From assembly GCF_013456555.2 (NCBI RefSeq), contig NZ_CP059154.1:992001-1056000 (forward strand): 64,000 nucleotides of DNA, given 5' to 3'. The DNA comes from Natrinema zhouii (GTDB lineage Archaea > Halobacteriota > Halobacteria > Halobacteriales > Natrialbaceae). Shown here piece after piece: positions 9,372-19,501 of the stretch. The position numbers were made by a program, and so were the translations under genes. The number at the start of each line of letters is the position of its first letter. The first letter of the stretch is position 1. The notes beneath the pieces were generated by a model. It saw nothing but the letters and a program-made list of their open reading frames with translations, was not told where the DNA came from and made no database searches.

Positions 9372-10342
9372 TCGGACACCTCCGCGATCGCAGCCTCGAG
9401 TTTCTCGAGGTTCTCGTCACGCTGTTCTTCGGTGGTCGGGACGTAGCCGACATCGGAGACCAGCTCCGTCGCGGCCTGCTCCATGTAGAAGCGGGTGAAG
9501 TCCTGGACCGCGGGTTCGGCGAGTGACTCCTTCGCGACGTAGATGAACAGCGGTCGCGAGAGGGGCGTGTACTCGCCGGACATGGCCGTCTCGATCGACG
9601 GCTCGATACAGCCGTCTCCGTTATCGATCGAGATCGCCTTGATCGAGTCCGGGTTCTCGCTGTAGTAGGAGAAGCCGAAGTAGCCGAGCGCGGCCTCCGA
9701 GCCCTGCACGCCCTGTACGATCGTTCGGTCGCGCTCGGTCGCGTAGTAGTCGCTTCGGTGGTTCAGTTCTTCACCGAGGACCGCCTCGTTGAAGTAGTCG
9801 AACGTACCCGACGTCGTCGCAGCGCCGTAGAGTTCGAACTCCTGGTCGGGCCACTCCTCGTTGATATCGCTCCAGCGCTGGGCACCGTCGGCGCGCCAGA
9901 TCTCGCGGAGTTGTTCGATGGTGAGACAGTCGATCCAGTCGGCCTCGGGGTTGGCGACGACCGTCAGCGCGTCCGTCGCGACCGGGAACTCGAGGGGAGT
10001 AATATCGTTGGTTCCACACTGTTCCGTTTCGGCGTCGGCGATCGCTCGACTTGCGTTGTTAATGTCGGTCCGCCCCACACAGAAGAAGTTCGCAAACCCA
10101 CCACCGGTTCCGGTCTTACTGAGCGAGAGGTTGACCGTGGGGTTTTCTTCGGAGAAGGCGGACGCAATCGCCTCGGTCACGGGAAACACCGTACTGCTTC
10201 CCGCGATGTTCACGTTGTTGCCCTCTGCAGCGAAGACACCGGTGCAGCCAGCCAACCCACCGGAGAGAGCAACGCTTGCCGCGGCGAGAAAATCGCGCCG
10301 ACCGAGTCCGGCCGGCAGAGACGCCGTGGTATCTCTCGACAT
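9368..10342 (-). CDS. pstS1: Phosphate-binding lipoprotein PstS, copy 1
   Basis: 324 aa from ATG 10342 (a GTG one codon upstream is also open). A Tat-type signal with [22 protein letters not shown] ends in a lipobox Cys at about residue 33. Phosphate-site features are [16 protein letters not shown] at the N-terminus of the mature protein, SKTGTGGGF, and [14 protein letters not shown]. It captures phosphate outside the cell for PstC1A1B1. It is the first gene of operon 1, with a promoter element about 36 bp upstream that resembles the one before pstS2. Confidence 0.95.
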   Translation of the reverse strand: MSRDTTASLPAGLGRRDFLAAASVALSGGLAGCTGVFAAEGNNVNIAGSSTVFPVTEAIASAFSEENPTVNLSLSKTGTGGGFANFFCVGRTDINNASRAIADAETEQCGTNDITPLEFPVATDALTVVANPEADWIDCLTIEQLREIWRADGAQRWSDINEEWPDQEFELYGAATTSGTFDYFNEAVLGEELNHRSDYYATERDRTIVQGVQGSEAALGYFGFSYYSENPDSIKAISIDNGDGCIEPSIETAMSGEYTPLSRPLFIYVAKESLAEPAVQDFTRFYMEQAATELVSDVGYVPTTEEQRDENLEKLEAAIAEVSE

Positions 10343-10345
10343 CAC

Positions 10346-10704
10346 CGGATCGAAGTCACAGAGTAGGTAAGTAGACTACTATGAGGCCTATATAGTGCTA
10401 TGTACCCCGGAGGTCGTTCGGCGGCAATCGCCCCAGCACCGATAGTAGTGCAACGAGCGCATACATATGCCAATGGTTGTCGTTTACCACTTTCAGGGAG
10501 GATATAACTAGTGCGAAATCGATACGATCTCAGCAGATCGGTCAAACATATATAGACGCCCGGTACGGCGAAAGCAGGTACTCGAGAAAGACCAGTTTCG
10601 GATGGCAACAGTCCGTCAGCCGGGACGGCTGTTTGCATCCAGCTCAAGGGCCAGCGGCCAACGGTGCTTTCGGGGATGTCGGAACCTTCGGACGCAACTC
10701 GAGT
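10346..10704. promoter_or_regulatory. Promoter/operator region of pst operon 1 (intergenic)
   Basis: About 360 bp between phoU2 and pstS1. Near pstS1, on the minus strand, the TATA-like CTATATAG (10388-10395) is followed by the block CTATGAGGCC (10379-10388 on the plus strand). The pstS2 promoter carries the same CTATGAG-CC-TATATA arrangement at nearly the same distance from its start codon. A second copy of TAGACTACT (10372-10380) also recurs upstream of pstS2 (16137-16145). The rest (10400-10700) shows a further ATATATAG at about 10548-10555 and nothing coding that I trust. The shared blocks are seen directly; binding by a phosphate-responsive regulator is inference. Confidence 0.55.
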
Positions 10705-11424
10705 TCAGACGAGCAACGTCTCGTTGTTCTCGAGCGCGTACAGCGTCCGAGCGGCCACGTTCACCGCGTGATCCCCGACGCGCTCGAGATCGCGGACGAT
10801 CACGAACGTGCGCGAGACGTCCCCGAGTACCGCCGCCAGTGACCGGTCATCCGGTCGATCCGAGAACACCGTCTCACCGCGGACCCCATCGCCGTCGGTG
10901 CGGAGTTCGACGAGAACCCGAACGAGACGTTCGGCGACAGCGCCACAGCGGGCATCCAGTTCGTCGTCCCGCGTTGCGACCGCAAAGCACGCCTCGACGT
11001 CGTCCGTGACGAACGCTTCGATCGACTGCTCGAGTTGCTCGAGCGCGAGCGCGGCGATCCGTTCGAAGTCGACGTCCGGCAGCGCCGGGGCGGAGCCGGT
11101 CGACTCCAGCGTGTGCTCGGCCAGGTTGGTCGCGAGGTCGCCGACCCGCTCGAGGTCGGTGACGATCTTGAACGCGGCGACGACGAATCGAAGGTCGCCC
11201 GCGACCGGCTGCTGGAGTGCGAGCAGGTCGAGACAGTCGTCTTCGATCTCGAGGGAGCGACGGTTGACGGCCCGGTCACCCGCGATAACGTCGCTCGCGA
11301 GTTCTCGATCGCCGCTAAACAGCGCTCTGAGGCCGTTTGCGAGTTGCTCGCGGACGAGGTCACCCAGCGCGACGACCGCTTCGCGGAGGCGCTCGAGGCG
11401 CTTCCGGTAGTCTTCGCGGGCCAT
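10705..11424 (-). CDS. phoU2: PhoU-family phosphate uptake regulator, copy 2
   Basis: 239 aa with two PhoU repeats: DLRFVVAAFKIVTDLERVGDLATN and the C-terminal RDLERVGDHAVNVAARTLYALEN. It starts [13 protein letters not shown] at the stop of pstB2 (one-base overlap), so it is the last gene of pst operon 2. It is similar to PhoU1 throughout but has about 15 extra residues in the second half (TDGDGVRGETVFSDRPDD), probably a loop. Confidence 0.92.
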   Translation of the reverse strand: MAREDYRKRLERLREAVVALGDLVREQLANGLRALFSGDRELASDVIAGDRAVNRRSLEIEDDCLDLLALQQPVAGDLRFVVAAFKIVTDLERVGDLATNLAEHTLESTGSAPALPDVDFERIAALALEQLEQSIEAFVTDDVEACFAVATRDDELDARCGAVAERLVRVLVELRTDGDGVRGETVFSDRPDDRSLAAVLGDVSRTFVIVRDLERVGDHAVNVAARTLYALENNETLLV

Positions 11425-12335
11425 CAGCCGAACTTGCCGGTGATGTAGTCCTCAACGCGGTCGTGTTCGGGGTTCTCGAAGATCGTGTCGGTGTCGTCGA
11501 ACTCGACGAGTTCGCCGCCGGTGAGGAAGACCGCCGTCTTGTCCGAGATTCGCGCGGCCTGTTGCATATTGTGCGTGACGATGACGACCGTATACTCCTC
11601 GGCGAGTTCCTCGATCAAGTCCTCGATCTTCGAGGTCGCGATTGGATCGAGCGCAGAGGCCGGTTCGTCCATCAGGAGCACGTCCGGATCGGGTGCGATC
11701 GCCCGGGCGATACAGAGGCGCTGTTGCTGACCGCCCGAGAGGTCCAGCCCGCTCGAGTCGAGTTGGTCTTCGACCTCCTCGAGCAGGGCCGCTCGCTCGA
11801 GGGCGGAGTGGACCGTCTCGTCGACGTCGACGTCCGTGTCCTGAACTTCCAGTCCGAAGGCGACGTTGTCACGGATGCTCTTGGGAAACGGGTTCGGTGT
11901 CTGGAAGACCATGCCGATCTTCCGACGCAGGGCGACGGGATCGACGTCGTCGTCGTAGACGTTCTTTCCGTCGAACAGCAGTTCACCCTCGACGCGCGCG
12001 GCGTCGATGAGGTCGTTCATCCGATTGATCGATCGAAGGAAGGTCGACTTTCCACAGCCTGACGGACCGATGAGCGCCGTCACCTGCTTCTCCGGAATCG
12101 CCATGGCAACATCCTGTAACGCCTGCACGTCATCGTAAAAGACGTTAACGTCGCGAGCCTCGATGATCGTATTGGCGGCCCCGGTCGGTGATCGGTCGTC
12201 AATATCGAACGACTCGTCGAGCAACGAGGTGCTCTCGTCGTCGGCCGAAGTGGTCTGTTCGGAGACGGTCGTTCCGCTGCCGTCCGTTCGCTGTTCGACA
12301 CCGTCGTCGGATTCGGATGTATTTGTTCGGTTCAT
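11424..12335 (-). CDS. pstB2: Phosphate ABC transporter ATP-binding protein, copy 2
   Basis: 303 aa. Walker [10 protein letters not shown] (residues 90-98), LSGGQQQR, Walker [14 protein letters not shown] and the switch His in [11 protein letters not shown] are intact. An acidic Ser/Thr/Asp-rich leader of about 52 residues precedes the domain and differs from that of PstB1, while the catalytic parts are nearly identical ([18 protein letters not shown] end). It sits 1 bp after pstA2 and overlaps phoU2. Confidence 0.96.
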   Translation of the reverse strand: MNRTNTSESDDGVEQRTDGSGTTVSEQTTSADDESTSLLDESFDIDDRSPTGAANTIIEARDVNVFYDDVQALQDVAMAIPEKQVTALIGPSGCGKSTFLRSINRMNDLIDAARVEGELLFDGKNVYDDDVDPVALRRKIGMVFQTPNPFPKSIRDNVAFGLEVQDTDVDVDETVHSALERAALLEEVEDQLDSSGLDLSGGQQQRLCIARAIAPDPDVLLMDEPASALDPIATSKIEDLIEELAEEYTVVIVTHNMQQAARISDKTAVFLTGGELVEFDDTDTIFENPEHDRVEDYITGKFG

Positions 12336-12336
12336 C

Positions 12337-14049
12337 TTACTCTTGGCGCTGATACTTGTTGCGGAGGAGGATCGCAGTGCCGTTCATCATCAGCAGGACG
12401 ACGAGCAGGACGAGCACGCCGGCGGCGAGAACCCCGTGATAGAAGTCGGGCTTGGCCAATCGCGCCCACGCGAAGAGCTGTCGCGGCATCGCACTGAACA
12501 GCCCGAAAAACGACGTCGGTGGGATACGGACGACTGCCGCGACGCCCACCATCAACAGCGGTGCCGTCTCGCCGATCGCGCGACCGAGCGCGAGGATCAT
12601 TCCGGTCAGAATGCCGGGCATGGCCCGCGGCAGGACAATCGTCCGGACCGTCTGCCATCTGGTCGCACCCATCCCGTAGGCGGCCTGCCGCTGGGAATCG
12701 GGAACCGATCGGATCGCTTCCTGCGCGGAAACGATGACGATCGGCAGGATGAGCAGTGCAATCGTCAGCCCACCAACGATCACGATTCCCGGTCGCAAGC
12801 TGCCTATCTTGACGAACAGCGCGAGGCCGAGCAGCCCGTAGACGACGGACGGGACCCCAGCGAGGTTCGCGATATTGATCTCGATGAGGTCGACGACCGA
12901 TCCAAGCACCCCGTCGTTGGGTGCGTACTCCTCGAGGTAGATCGCAGCGCCGACGCCGAGTGGAAACGCCGCGATGCCGACCACGATGATCATCATGATC
13001 GAGCCGACGAGCGCGGGATAGATGCCGGCCTCTCGAGGGGTCCTGCTGTGAGCGTCCGTCAGGAAGCCCCAGTTCGTCCAGACGTTCGGGGCGCCGAATC
13101 CGGCGACTTCGACGATGATCGCACCGACGGCGATTCCGGCGACGATGACGACGGGGAACGCGAGTCCGGAGACACCCGTTCCGCGGCGGCGGACCCGGTC
13201 GACGTACAGGCCGACGGGGACTCCGACGACCGTTGTCAGAATCAACCACGACACCGCCGAGAAGCCGGCTAGCGGCTCAACGATGAGCCCGAGTGCCGCC
13301 ACGACGACGGTCGCGCCGCCAGCGAGTAGTCCCGCTCGATCGGTCCCGCGAACGTCGCGAACGTGCCACGCGACCACCGCGGCGATCGGGACGACGAATG
13401 TGAGCAGGAGCGACACCGACGCCATCGGTAAGACCGGCAACGAGAGAATCAGTTCCCGGAGGCCCGGAACGAGGTCGGGAATCGACACGGACAGTCGGAA
13501 CAGCTCCCGACCGAAGAACGGCGTTTTGATCGGGACGTCGACGCCAATCCCCGGAATCCCGACGAGTGCCAGCAGCGGAACGACCGCGACCACGAGGGAT
13601 CGCTCGATCGCGCCTGCGTCGCGGATCTGATTGTGGACCGAGAGCACCCCGACGGCGACGGCGACGGAGACGACGAGCGCGAACCACTCGTATGGAGTCA
13701 GGATGTGGTTGAAGAAGATCGTGATGCCCCCGGCGAGCAGCGACGTGACGATGGGGAGGCCGAGTGCAGTGTACGCGACCTCACCTGCCGCCGGATCGTA
13801 CCGGTAGTAATACGCTGCGAGAGCGAGCGCCGGCACCGGAATCGTCGCGACGACCGTCACCCACCAGCGGGGGTCAGCCGTCAGCGGCTGGATCGCGTCG
13901 TTAGCGACGTAAACGAGGAAGACGAACACAAGAAACAACGTGAGTAGCGTCGCACCGAGACAGACGGCTTTGAACAGACGCCCGCGAAGCTGGTTGATCT
14001 GCCCGTCCGCACCGAACCAGGCACCGACGGAATCGCCGGCGGTCGCCAT
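12337..14049 (-). CDS. pstA2: Phosphate ABC transporter permease PstA, copy 2, with large membrane insertion
   Basis: 570 aa, nearly twice PstA1. The first membrane segment (about residues 25-50, [20 protein letters not shown]) matches the first segment of PstA1. About 270 residues follow with some seven or eight additional hydrophobic segments. Homology to PstA1 resumes at [20 protein letters not shown] (about residue 325) and continues through [16 protein letters not shown] and the EAA loop [20 protein letters not shown] to the end. The transport core is therefore complete. The inserted part resembles no permease segment I recognise. Translation is tightly coupled to pstB2, while pstC2 ends 49 bp upstream. 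Confidence 0.92.
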   Translation of the reverse strand: MATAGDSVGAWFGADGQINQLRGRLFKAVCLGATLLTLFLVFVFLVYVANDAIQPLTADPRWWVTVVATIPVPALALAAYYYRYDPAAGEVAYTALGLPIVTSLLAGGITIFFNHILTPYEWFALVVSVAVAVGVLSVHNQIRDAGAIERSLVVAVVPLLALVGIPGIGVDVPIKTPFFGRELFRLSVSIPDLVPGLRELILSLPVLPMASVSLLLTFVVPIAAVVAWHVRDVRGTDRAGLLAGGATVVVAALGLIVEPLAGFSAVSWLILTTVVGVPVGLYVDRVRRRGTGVSGLAFPVVIVAGIAVGAIIVEVAGFGAPNVWTNWGFLTDAHSRTPREAGIYPALVGSIMMIIVVGIAAFPLGVGAAIYLEEYAPNDGVLGSVVDLIEINIANLAGVPSVVYGLLGLALFVKIGSLRPGIVIVGGLTIALLILPIVIVSAQEAIRSVPDSQRQAAYGMGATRWQTVRTIVLPRAMPGILTGMILALGRAIGETAPLLMVGVAAVVRIPPTSFFGLFSAMPRQLFAWARLAKPDFYHGVLAAGVLVLLVVLLMMNGTAILLRNKYQRQE

Positions 14050-14098
14050 CAGCGGGTCACCCCCGAAACGGTCGCGGTAGTCGGATCCGTGGCTCGAT

Positions 14099-15040
14099 TC
14101 ATTGGTATTCCTCCCGATACCGTGCGGCGATACGGTTACTGAGCAGATTCATTGCGAAGGTGATGGCAAATAGGGTCAATCCGATCGCAAACATCGAGTA
14201 GTAGCCGTCGGTTCCGCCGGACAGATCGGTCGTCACCGCCTGAACCATCGCGCTGGTCATGGTCTGTCCGGAGTTGAAGAGGTTTGCGAAGGGGTTCGTA
14301 GGGTCGAACATGCGAGCTCGACTTCCGCCGGCCACGACGACGATCATCGTCTCACCGATCGCCCGGGAGAGCGCCAGGATGTACGACGAGAAGATTCCCG
14401 AAATCGACGCGGGAATGACGATTTTCGTCGAGACCTCGAACTTCGTCGCGCCGAGGCCGTAGCCCGCCTCTCGGAGCGAGTCCGGGACCGCGCTCATGGC
14501 GTCCTCGCTGATCGAGGAGACCATCGGAATGATCATGATCCCGACCATAATCGACGCGGAAAGCAGGTTGAACAGGCTCAGATCGAGCCCCAACTGCTTG
14601 AGCCACGGCGTCAGGTAGACGAGTGCGAAGAAGCCGTAGACGACGGTCGGAATCCCCGCTAGAATCTCGAGTGCCGGCTTCAGTACCGATCGCGTTCGGT
14701 CGCTCGCATACTCGCTCAGGTAGACCGCGGCCGCGGTACCGATCGGAATCGCGACCATCGCCGAGACGATCGTCACGACGAGCGTGGCGGACACGAGCGG
14801 CAGGATGCCGAGAATCGGATTCTCGCTTCGCAGGACCCACTCGGTCCCGGTGAAAAACGCGTGTGGGTCGACCCGCCGAAAGAACTCCAAGGCGTCGACC
14901 GCCAGCGTCGCGACGATACTGCCCGTGATGAAGACTGTCAGCGCCGCACAGCAGAACAACAGTCCGTGGTACAACCGTTCCTTTGCAATCCGTCCGTGTG
15001 CCGATCGGGTGAGATCGGCGTCTACTGGTGATTTACTCAT
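14099..15040 (-). CDS. pstC2: Phosphate ABC transporter permease PstC, copy 2
   Basis: 313 aa with six membrane segments. [39 protein letters not shown] and GLGATKFEVSTKIVIPASISG match PstC1 closely. It lies between pstS2 (43 bp upstream) and pstA2. It forms the channel with PstA2. Confidence 0.95.
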   Translation of the reverse strand: MSKSPVDADLTRSAHGRIAKERLYHGLLFCCAALTVFITGSIVATLAVDALEFFRRVDPHAFFTGTEWVLRSENPILGILPLVSATLVVTIVSAMVAIPIGTAAAVYLSEYASDRTRSVLKPALEILAGIPTVVYGFFALVYLTPWLKQLGLDLSLFNLLSASIMVGIMIIPMVSSISEDAMSAVPDSLREAGYGLGATKFEVSTKIVIPASISGIFSSYILALSRAIGETMIVVVAGGSRARMFDPTNPFANLFNSGQTMTSAMVQAVTTDLSGGTDGYYSMFAIGLTLFAITFAMNLLSNRIAARYREEYQ

Positions 15041-15083
15041 ATTCCATTCGTTTTTGGCAAATAAAAACCGAAACGCCGTTCGA

Positions 15084-16061
15084 CTATACGTCCGCCTTCT
15101 CGTCGAGCGTACTCAGATTCTCGTCGGCCTGCTCGTCGCTCGAGGGGACGTAGCCGACGTCGTCCGCGATCCAGTCCTGATTCGACTCCTCGAGGTAGAA
15201 CTTCACGAACTCGTAGACCTCCTCACGCTGGATAGCCTCCTCGGAGGGGTAGATGAACAGCGGACGGGCCATCGGGTAGGAGCCGTCTTTGGCCGCCTGC
15301 AGACTCGGTTCGCCGCAGTCGTCGTCCTCGCTCTCTTTGACGTCGAGCGCCTTGACGCGGTCCTCGTTTTGCGCGTAGTAGGAGTAGCCGAAGTAGCCCA
15401 TCGCGTACGGGCTATCCTCGAGTCCTTCGATGATCGTATTGTCGTCCTCGGTTCCCTCGTACTCGGTGGTGTGAGTCCCACCGATGACGTTCGAGGAGAA
15501 CCAGTCGTACGTCCCGGAGGTCGTATCGGGACCGTAGAGCATGATCTCCTCGTCGGGCCAGTCGGAGTTGACGTCAGCCCACGTGGTGGCACCGCCGTCG
15601 CCCCAGATCTGTGCCATCTCGTCGAAGGACATGCAGTCGACCCAGTCGTTTTCCGTGCTGACTGCCATCGTGAGCGCGTCCTTCGCGATCGTCATCTCGA
15701 TCGGCGTGACGTCGTTATCGGCACAGTGATCCTGCTCTTCTTGCTTTATCGGCCGCGACGCGCCGTTGATGTCGGCGTCACCGGGGCAGAAGTGATTCTC
15801 AAACCCGCCACCGCTGCCGGTCGGGTCGACCGTCACGTTGACCTCCGGGTGATCATCCATGAACTCCTCGGCCATCGCGTCCGAGATGGGGAACACGGTA
15901 CTCGATCCCTTGACGATGACGTCGCCCGACAGCTCGTCACTACTGCCACTCATCTCGCTACAGCCGGCGATAGCGGCCGCGCCGACAGCGCCGCTCGTAG
16001 CGATGAACTTCCGTCGCGATACCCCATCGACAGAACGCCCGAACTGGTTGTCTGCCATCAC
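15084..16061 (-). CDS. pstS2: Phosphate-binding lipoprotein PstS, copy 2
   Basis: 325 aa. Tat signal VSRRKFIATSGAVGAAAIAGC with a lipobox Cys at about residue 34. Phosphate-binding features are VKGSSTVFPISDAMAEEF, DPTGSGGGFENHFC and TSGTYDWFSSNVIG. Mature sequence is more acidic than PstS1 and only moderately similar, unlike the near-identical ATPases, so the two binding proteins may differ in affinity. First gene of operon 2, behind a perfect palindrome. Confidence 0.95.
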   Translation of the reverse strand: MMADNQFGRSVDGVSRRKFIATSGAVGAAAIAGCSEMSGSSDELSGDVIVKGSSTVFPISDAMAEEFMDDHPEVNVTVDPTGSGGGFENHFCPGDADINGASRPIKQEEQDHCADNDVTPIEMTIAKDALTMAVSTENDWVDCMSFDEMAQIWGDGGATTWADVNSDWPDEEIMLYGPDTTSGTYDWFSSNVIGGTHTTEYEGTEDDNTIIEGLEDSPYAMGYFGYSYYAQNEDRVKALDVKESEDDDCGEPSLQAAKDGSYPMARPLFIYPSEEAIQREEVYEFVKFYLEESNQDWIADDVGYVPSSDEQADENLSTLDEKADV

Positions 16062-16294
16062 GTGAGATATTCGAGAGGTTATAAAAATAGGATGCTATGA
16101 GCCATATATATGGCTCAGTGTCCACATATTTCTATATAGACTACTGAGATGGAGAGACCGTTGCGGTGACGAGACAGTTCACTCGAGCGGACGGTCCCCG
16201 AGTCGACTCCTCGACGGCTCACTGAGCATCCGATTCGCCGCGAACGCTCGACGAATCGCTACACTGACTTACGGCCGGCAGTAACGGTCGAAGT
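16062..16294. promoter_or_regulatory. Promoter region of pst operon 2 and intergenic spacer
   Basis: On the minus strand toward pstS2 the region holds an AT-rich stretch (16078-16090, CTATTTTTATAAC when read toward the gene) and, 37-56 bp before the start codon, a perfect 20-bp palindrome. Further out are CTATATAG (16132-16139) and TAGACTACT (16137-16145), both repeated before pstS1. The part from about 16150 to 16294 leads to the small membrane gene on the plus strand; no clear TATA box seen there. Confidence 0.5.
16098..16117. promoter_or_regulatory. Perfect 20-bp palindrome, candidate operator/TATA of pstS2
   Basis: TGAGCCATATATATGGCTCA is identical to its reverse complement. It lies 37-56 bp upstream of the pstS2 ATG, where a haloarchaeal TATA box or an operator over it would sit. 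The related block upstream of pstS1 is asymmetric. Confidence 0.6.
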
Positions 16295-16630
16295 ATGGTT
16301 TCGCTGCAGGGGGTCGCAATCGCGGTGGTTGGGTTCGCGATCGTCCTCGGCTGTGCCGGCATCGTCTATCGGGATGCCACTCGGCTCGAGGTCTCGAGAC
16401 CCGCGCTCTGGGCAGGAATCGTGTTCGTCACCTGTGGCGGTGGGCTCGCTCTCTATCTCGGGCCGCCGGATGTGCCGATCCCCGGTCTGCTCGTGATCGT
16501 TGTCGGGGGGCCGGCGCTCTACCTGTTCGAACGCGACGACACCAGACACGGCGACGAGCCGCCCGACCCCCACTCGCTGCCGGACGGCCCCGGCGGCGAC
16601 TCCTCGAGCGAGCGGCAGCGCGACGAGTAG
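16295..16630 (+). CDS. Small membrane protein of unknown function
   Basis: 111 aa with three hydrophobic segments: residues 5-25 (VAIAVVGFAIVLGCAGIVY), 36-55 and 62-78. A hydrophilic Pro/Asp/Ser tail follows (DDTRHGDEPPDPHSLPDGPGG). No family recognised. It stands alone between the pst operon and taw1 and has the codon pattern of the neighbours. Confidence 0.6.
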   Translation: MVSLQGVAIAVVGFAIVLGCAGIVYRDATRLEVSRPALWAGIVFVTCGGGLALYLGPPDVPIPGLLVIVVGGPALYLFERDDTRHGDEPPDPHSLPDGPGGDSSSERQRDE

Positions 16631-16699
16631 GCGGTCGTCGGGACGAATCGCCCGGAACACCACACGTCTTTTGACTGCGCCCGCCCAACGGCCGACAAC

Positions 16700-17743
16700 A
16701 TGAGCGACTCCGCGAATCCCGGGGCCGACGGAGCGAGCGCCGACGCCACTACCGACGCCGACGGCGGCGACGGCGACGGCGGACCTGCACAGGTCTCGAG
16801 CCCGGACTACCACAGCGAGAATCACACGGCCGCCCAGACCTGCGGCTGGACGGCGAACGCACTGCGCGGCGAGGGGAAGTGTTACAAGAACATCTTCTAC
16901 GGCATCGAGTCTCACCGCTGCATCCAGATGACGCCGGTCGTCCGGTGTAACGAGCGCTGCGTCTTCTGCTGGCGCGACCACAAGGGCCACTCCTACGAGA
17001 TGGACGACGTCCAGTGGGACGACCCCGAGGCGGTCGTCGACGCCTCGATCAAACTCCAGAAGAAACTGCTCTCGGGCTTCGGCGGCAACGAGGAGGTTCC
17101 CCGCGAGGTGTTCGACCAGGCGATGGAACCGCGCCACGTCGCGATTTCGCTGGACGGCGAGCCGACGCTCTACCCCTACCTGCCCGAACTCATCGAGACC
17201 TTCCACGACCGCGACATCACCACCTTCCTCGTCTCGAACGGCACCCGCCCCGAGATGCTTCGGGACTGCGATCCCACGCAACTGTACGTCAGCGTCGACG
17301 CCCCCGAACGCCACACCTTCGATCAGGTCGTCGGCGCGATGGAGGACGACGCCTGGGAGAAGCTCCTCGAGACGATGGACGTCCTCGCGGACAAGGACGA
17401 GACTCGGACGGTGCTCCGGACGACGCTCGTCAAGGGCGAGAACATGCGGGATCCCGACTGGTACGCCGGCTTCTACCAGCAGGCCGACCCCGACTTCATC
17501 GAGCTAAAGGCGTACATGCACGTCGGCCACTCGAGGGGGCGACTCGACCGCTCGGCGATGCCCGAGCACGAGGAAGTCATCGAGTTTGCAGAGGAGGTCC
17601 GGGAGTACATGCCCGGATTCGACGAGGTCATGGGCGTTCCCGCCTCCCGCGTCGCGTTGCTCTCGCAGACCTCGGACACGTGGGTCCCGAAACTGCAGAA
17701 GGACAGCGAGTTCTGGGAGCGGGATCCGGTCACCGGCGACTGA
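16700..17743 (+). CDS. taw1: 4-demethylwyosine synthase Taw1 (TYW1), radical SAM
   Basis: 347 aa. The radical-SAM motif is CNERCVFC (Cys83, 87, 90). Three further cysteines at 48, 61 and 74 have the 13-residue spacing that binds the second Fe-S cluster in archaeal TYW1. [19 protein letters not shown] and [12 protein letters not shown] are family segments. The enzyme builds the tricyclic base of 4-demethylwyosine on G37 of tRNA-Phe from N1-methylguanosine and pyruvate. A 30-residue acidic leader precedes the domain. Monocistronic by appearance. Confidence 0.94.
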   Translation: MSDSANPGADGASADATTDADGGDGDGGPAQVSSPDYHSENHTAAQTCGWTANALRGEGKCYKNIFYGIESHRCIQMTPVVRCNERCVFCWRDHKGHSYEMDDVQWDDPEAVVDASIKLQKKLLSGFGGNEEVPREVFDQAMEPRHVAISLDGEPTLYPYLPELIETFHDRDITTFLVSNGTRPEMLRDCDPTQLYVSVDAPERHTFDQVVGAMEDDAWEKLLETMDVLADKDETRTVLRTTLVKGENMRDPDWYAGFYQQADPDFIELKAYMHVGHSRGRLDRSAMPEHEEVIEFAEEVREYMPGFDEVMGVPASRVALLSQTSDTWVPKLQKDSEFWERDPVTGD

Positions 17744-17959
17744 CGGACCCCGATCCCGCAGTCAGTTCATCACACTGTGCACCGACCACAAGCGCAGAAC
17801 CGCAGGTTCCGCGAGCAGTCGAAAACGCCTGCACCGATGCTCGGAATCAATCGAACGGTTTTCTCCAACCGGTGGCTTTTTCCACTCGTCTCGGAATGTC
17901 CGAGTACGCGATAAACGATCCTGAACTGTACCACAGTTTCGTGATGCGTTCCACATCCG

Positions 17960-17989
17960 ATATACTTTTACGGGGCTGCGGTATACTTT
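17960..17989 (+). promoter_or_regulatory. Direct repeat TATACTTT in the rbkR promoter, candidate RbkR operator
   Basis: TATACTTT occurs at 17961-17968 and again at 17982-17989, 21 bp apart (two helical turns), ending 5 bp before the rbkR ATG. TATAC and GTATA also form an inverted pair. The first copy sits where a TATA box is expected. Autoregulation is inferred from the known role of RbkR proteins. Confidence 0.45.
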
Positions 17990-17994
17990 CTCGT

Positions 17995-18702
17995 ATGTCA
18001 GTACTAGCCGAGTCCGCCGTCGGGCACGACGAACTCGCCGTGCTCAAACTCCTCGCACTCGAGGGCGGACTCGAGGGCGACGTCAAGATCTCCTGTTCCC
18101 ACCTCGCGGAGCGCCTCGACGCGTCGAACCAGACCGCCTCGCGACGGCTCCAGCGCCTCGAGAGCGCCGACTTGCTCGAGCGCGATACCGTCAGCGACGG
18201 CCAGTGGGTCGCGATCACTGAAACGGGCGAGCGGACGCTCCACGCCGAGTACGAGGACTACCGCCGCATCTTCGAGACGGACTCACAGATCGCGCTCGAG
18301 GGAACCATCACCAGTGGGATGGGCGAGGGGCGCCACTACATCTCGCTGGCGGGATACAAACGCCAGTTCGAGGAGCGACTCGGCTACGAGCCGTTTCCCG
18401 GCACGCTGAACGTCGACCTCCGCGAGGACAGCGTCCGCCGACGCAGCGCCATGGCCTCGCTCGAGCCCGTCCCCATCGACGGCTGGGAGTCCGACGAGCG
18501 GACCTACGGTCCCGCCGTCTGCTACCCCGCGACGATCGAGACTGTCGACGGCGAGGTCTACGAGGATGCTTATACGATCGCCCCCGAGCGCACGCACCAC
18601 GACGACGACCAGCTCGAGGTCATCGCCCCCGACAAGCTCCGCGAGGAACTCGGCCTTGAGGACGACGATCACGTCACCGTCTCCGTGGGGGATCGAGAAT
18701 GA
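17995..18702 (+). CDS. ribK: CTP-dependent riboflavin kinase with N-terminal winged helix (RbkR type)
   Basis: 235 aa from ATG 17995. Residues about 8-85 form a winged helix with recognition helix [20 protein letters not shown]. Residues about 100-235 are the archaeal riboflavin kinase: [17 protein letters not shown] and FPGTLNVDL are the nucleotide and flavin site motifs. It phosphorylates riboflavin to FMN using CTP. Two-domain proteins of this kind are described as RbkR, which both makes FMN and represses riboflavin genes. The open frame upstream belongs to a shadow of taw1. The last 4 bases overlap the ribB start (ATGA). Confidence 0.93.
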   Translation: MSVLAESAVGHDELAVLKLLALEGGLEGDVKISCSHLAERLDASNQTASRRLQRLESADLLERDTVSDGQWVAITETGERTLHAEYEDYRRIFETDSQIALEGTITSGMGEGRHYISLAGYKRQFEERLGYEPFPGTLNVDLREDSVRRRSAMASLEPVPIDGWESDERTYGPAVCYPATIETVDGEVYEDAYTIAPERTHHDDDQLEVIAPDKLREELGLEDDDHVTVSVGDRE

Positions 18703-19424
18703 CTGGTCACCACGCCGGTCCGCGATCGAACGCCGAGGGCGGGACGAACACTGGAGCGAACTCGAGCGTCGACCCGTCCACGGGTTCGTTCGAACACGCC
18801 CTTGAGTCGCTTCGGGCGGGCGAGCCGATCCTCGTCCACGACGCGGCCGACCGCGAGGGTGAGACGGACCTAATCTACCACGCCGATAACGTGACGCCCG
18901 AGGCCGTCGCACGACTGCGAAACGACGCCGGTGGGCTGGTCTGCGTCGCGCTCGGGCACGAGATCGCAGAGGCGTTCGATCTCCCCTTCTATTCGGACGT
19001 CGTTGATCATCCCGCAACGGCCGACCACGAACTCGGCTACGACGACCGCTCGTCGTTCTCGCTGACGGTCAACCACCGAGACACCTACACCGGGATCACC
19101 GACAACGACCGCTCGACGACGATCCGAGCACTCGGCGAGGCCGCCGCCGCTCCCGAGGAAACCGAGTTCGCCGAGGAGTTCCGGGTTCCCGGCCACGTCC
19201 ACCTGCTCAGAGCCGCACCCGACCTGCTCGCCCAGCGCGAGGGCCACACCGAACTCGGGGTGGCGCTCGCGAACGCAGCCGATCTCTCGCCCGCCGTCGT
19301 CGTCTGCGAGATGCTCGACGACGAAACCAGCGAGGCCCTCTCGCCCGCCGACGCCCGCGCCTACGCGGATCGACACGGGTTCGCCTACCTCGAGGGTCGC
19401 GACGTCCTCGACCACTGCAGGTGA
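18699..19424 (+). CDS. ribB: 3,4-dihydroxy-2-butanone 4-phosphate synthase
   Basis: 241 aa. Family motifs are DREGETD (residues 51-57), [21 protein letters not shown] and [14 protein letters not shown], which hold the metal and substrate residues. It converts ribulose 5-phosphate to the four-carbon unit of riboflavin. An N-terminal 30-residue Gly/Ser/Asn leader is not conserved in the family. Overlap with the riboflavin kinase shows an operon for flavin synthesis. Confidence 0.95.
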   Translation: MTGHHAGPRSNAEGGTNTGANSSVDPSTGSFEHALESLRAGEPILVHDAADREGETDLIYHADNVTPEAVARLRNDAGGLVCVALGHEIAEAFDLPFYSDVVDHPATADHELGYDDRSSFSLTVNHRDTYTGITDNDRSTTIRALGEAAAAPEETEFAEEFRVPGHVHLLRAAPDLLAQREGHTELGVALANAADLSPAVVVCEMLDDETSEALSPADARAYADRHGFAYLEGRDVLDHCR

Positions 19425-19501
19425 TTCGCCGCTCTCGAAAGCGGTGGCTGATCTTAAAGAATTTGATATTCGATTTCAGCCTTCCCACATTTAGGCCTCA
19501 A

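Noticed and set aside
10342..10647. 101-residue frame upstream of pstS1
   Set aside because: It covers the promoter elements shared with pstS2 and has no protein-like composition.
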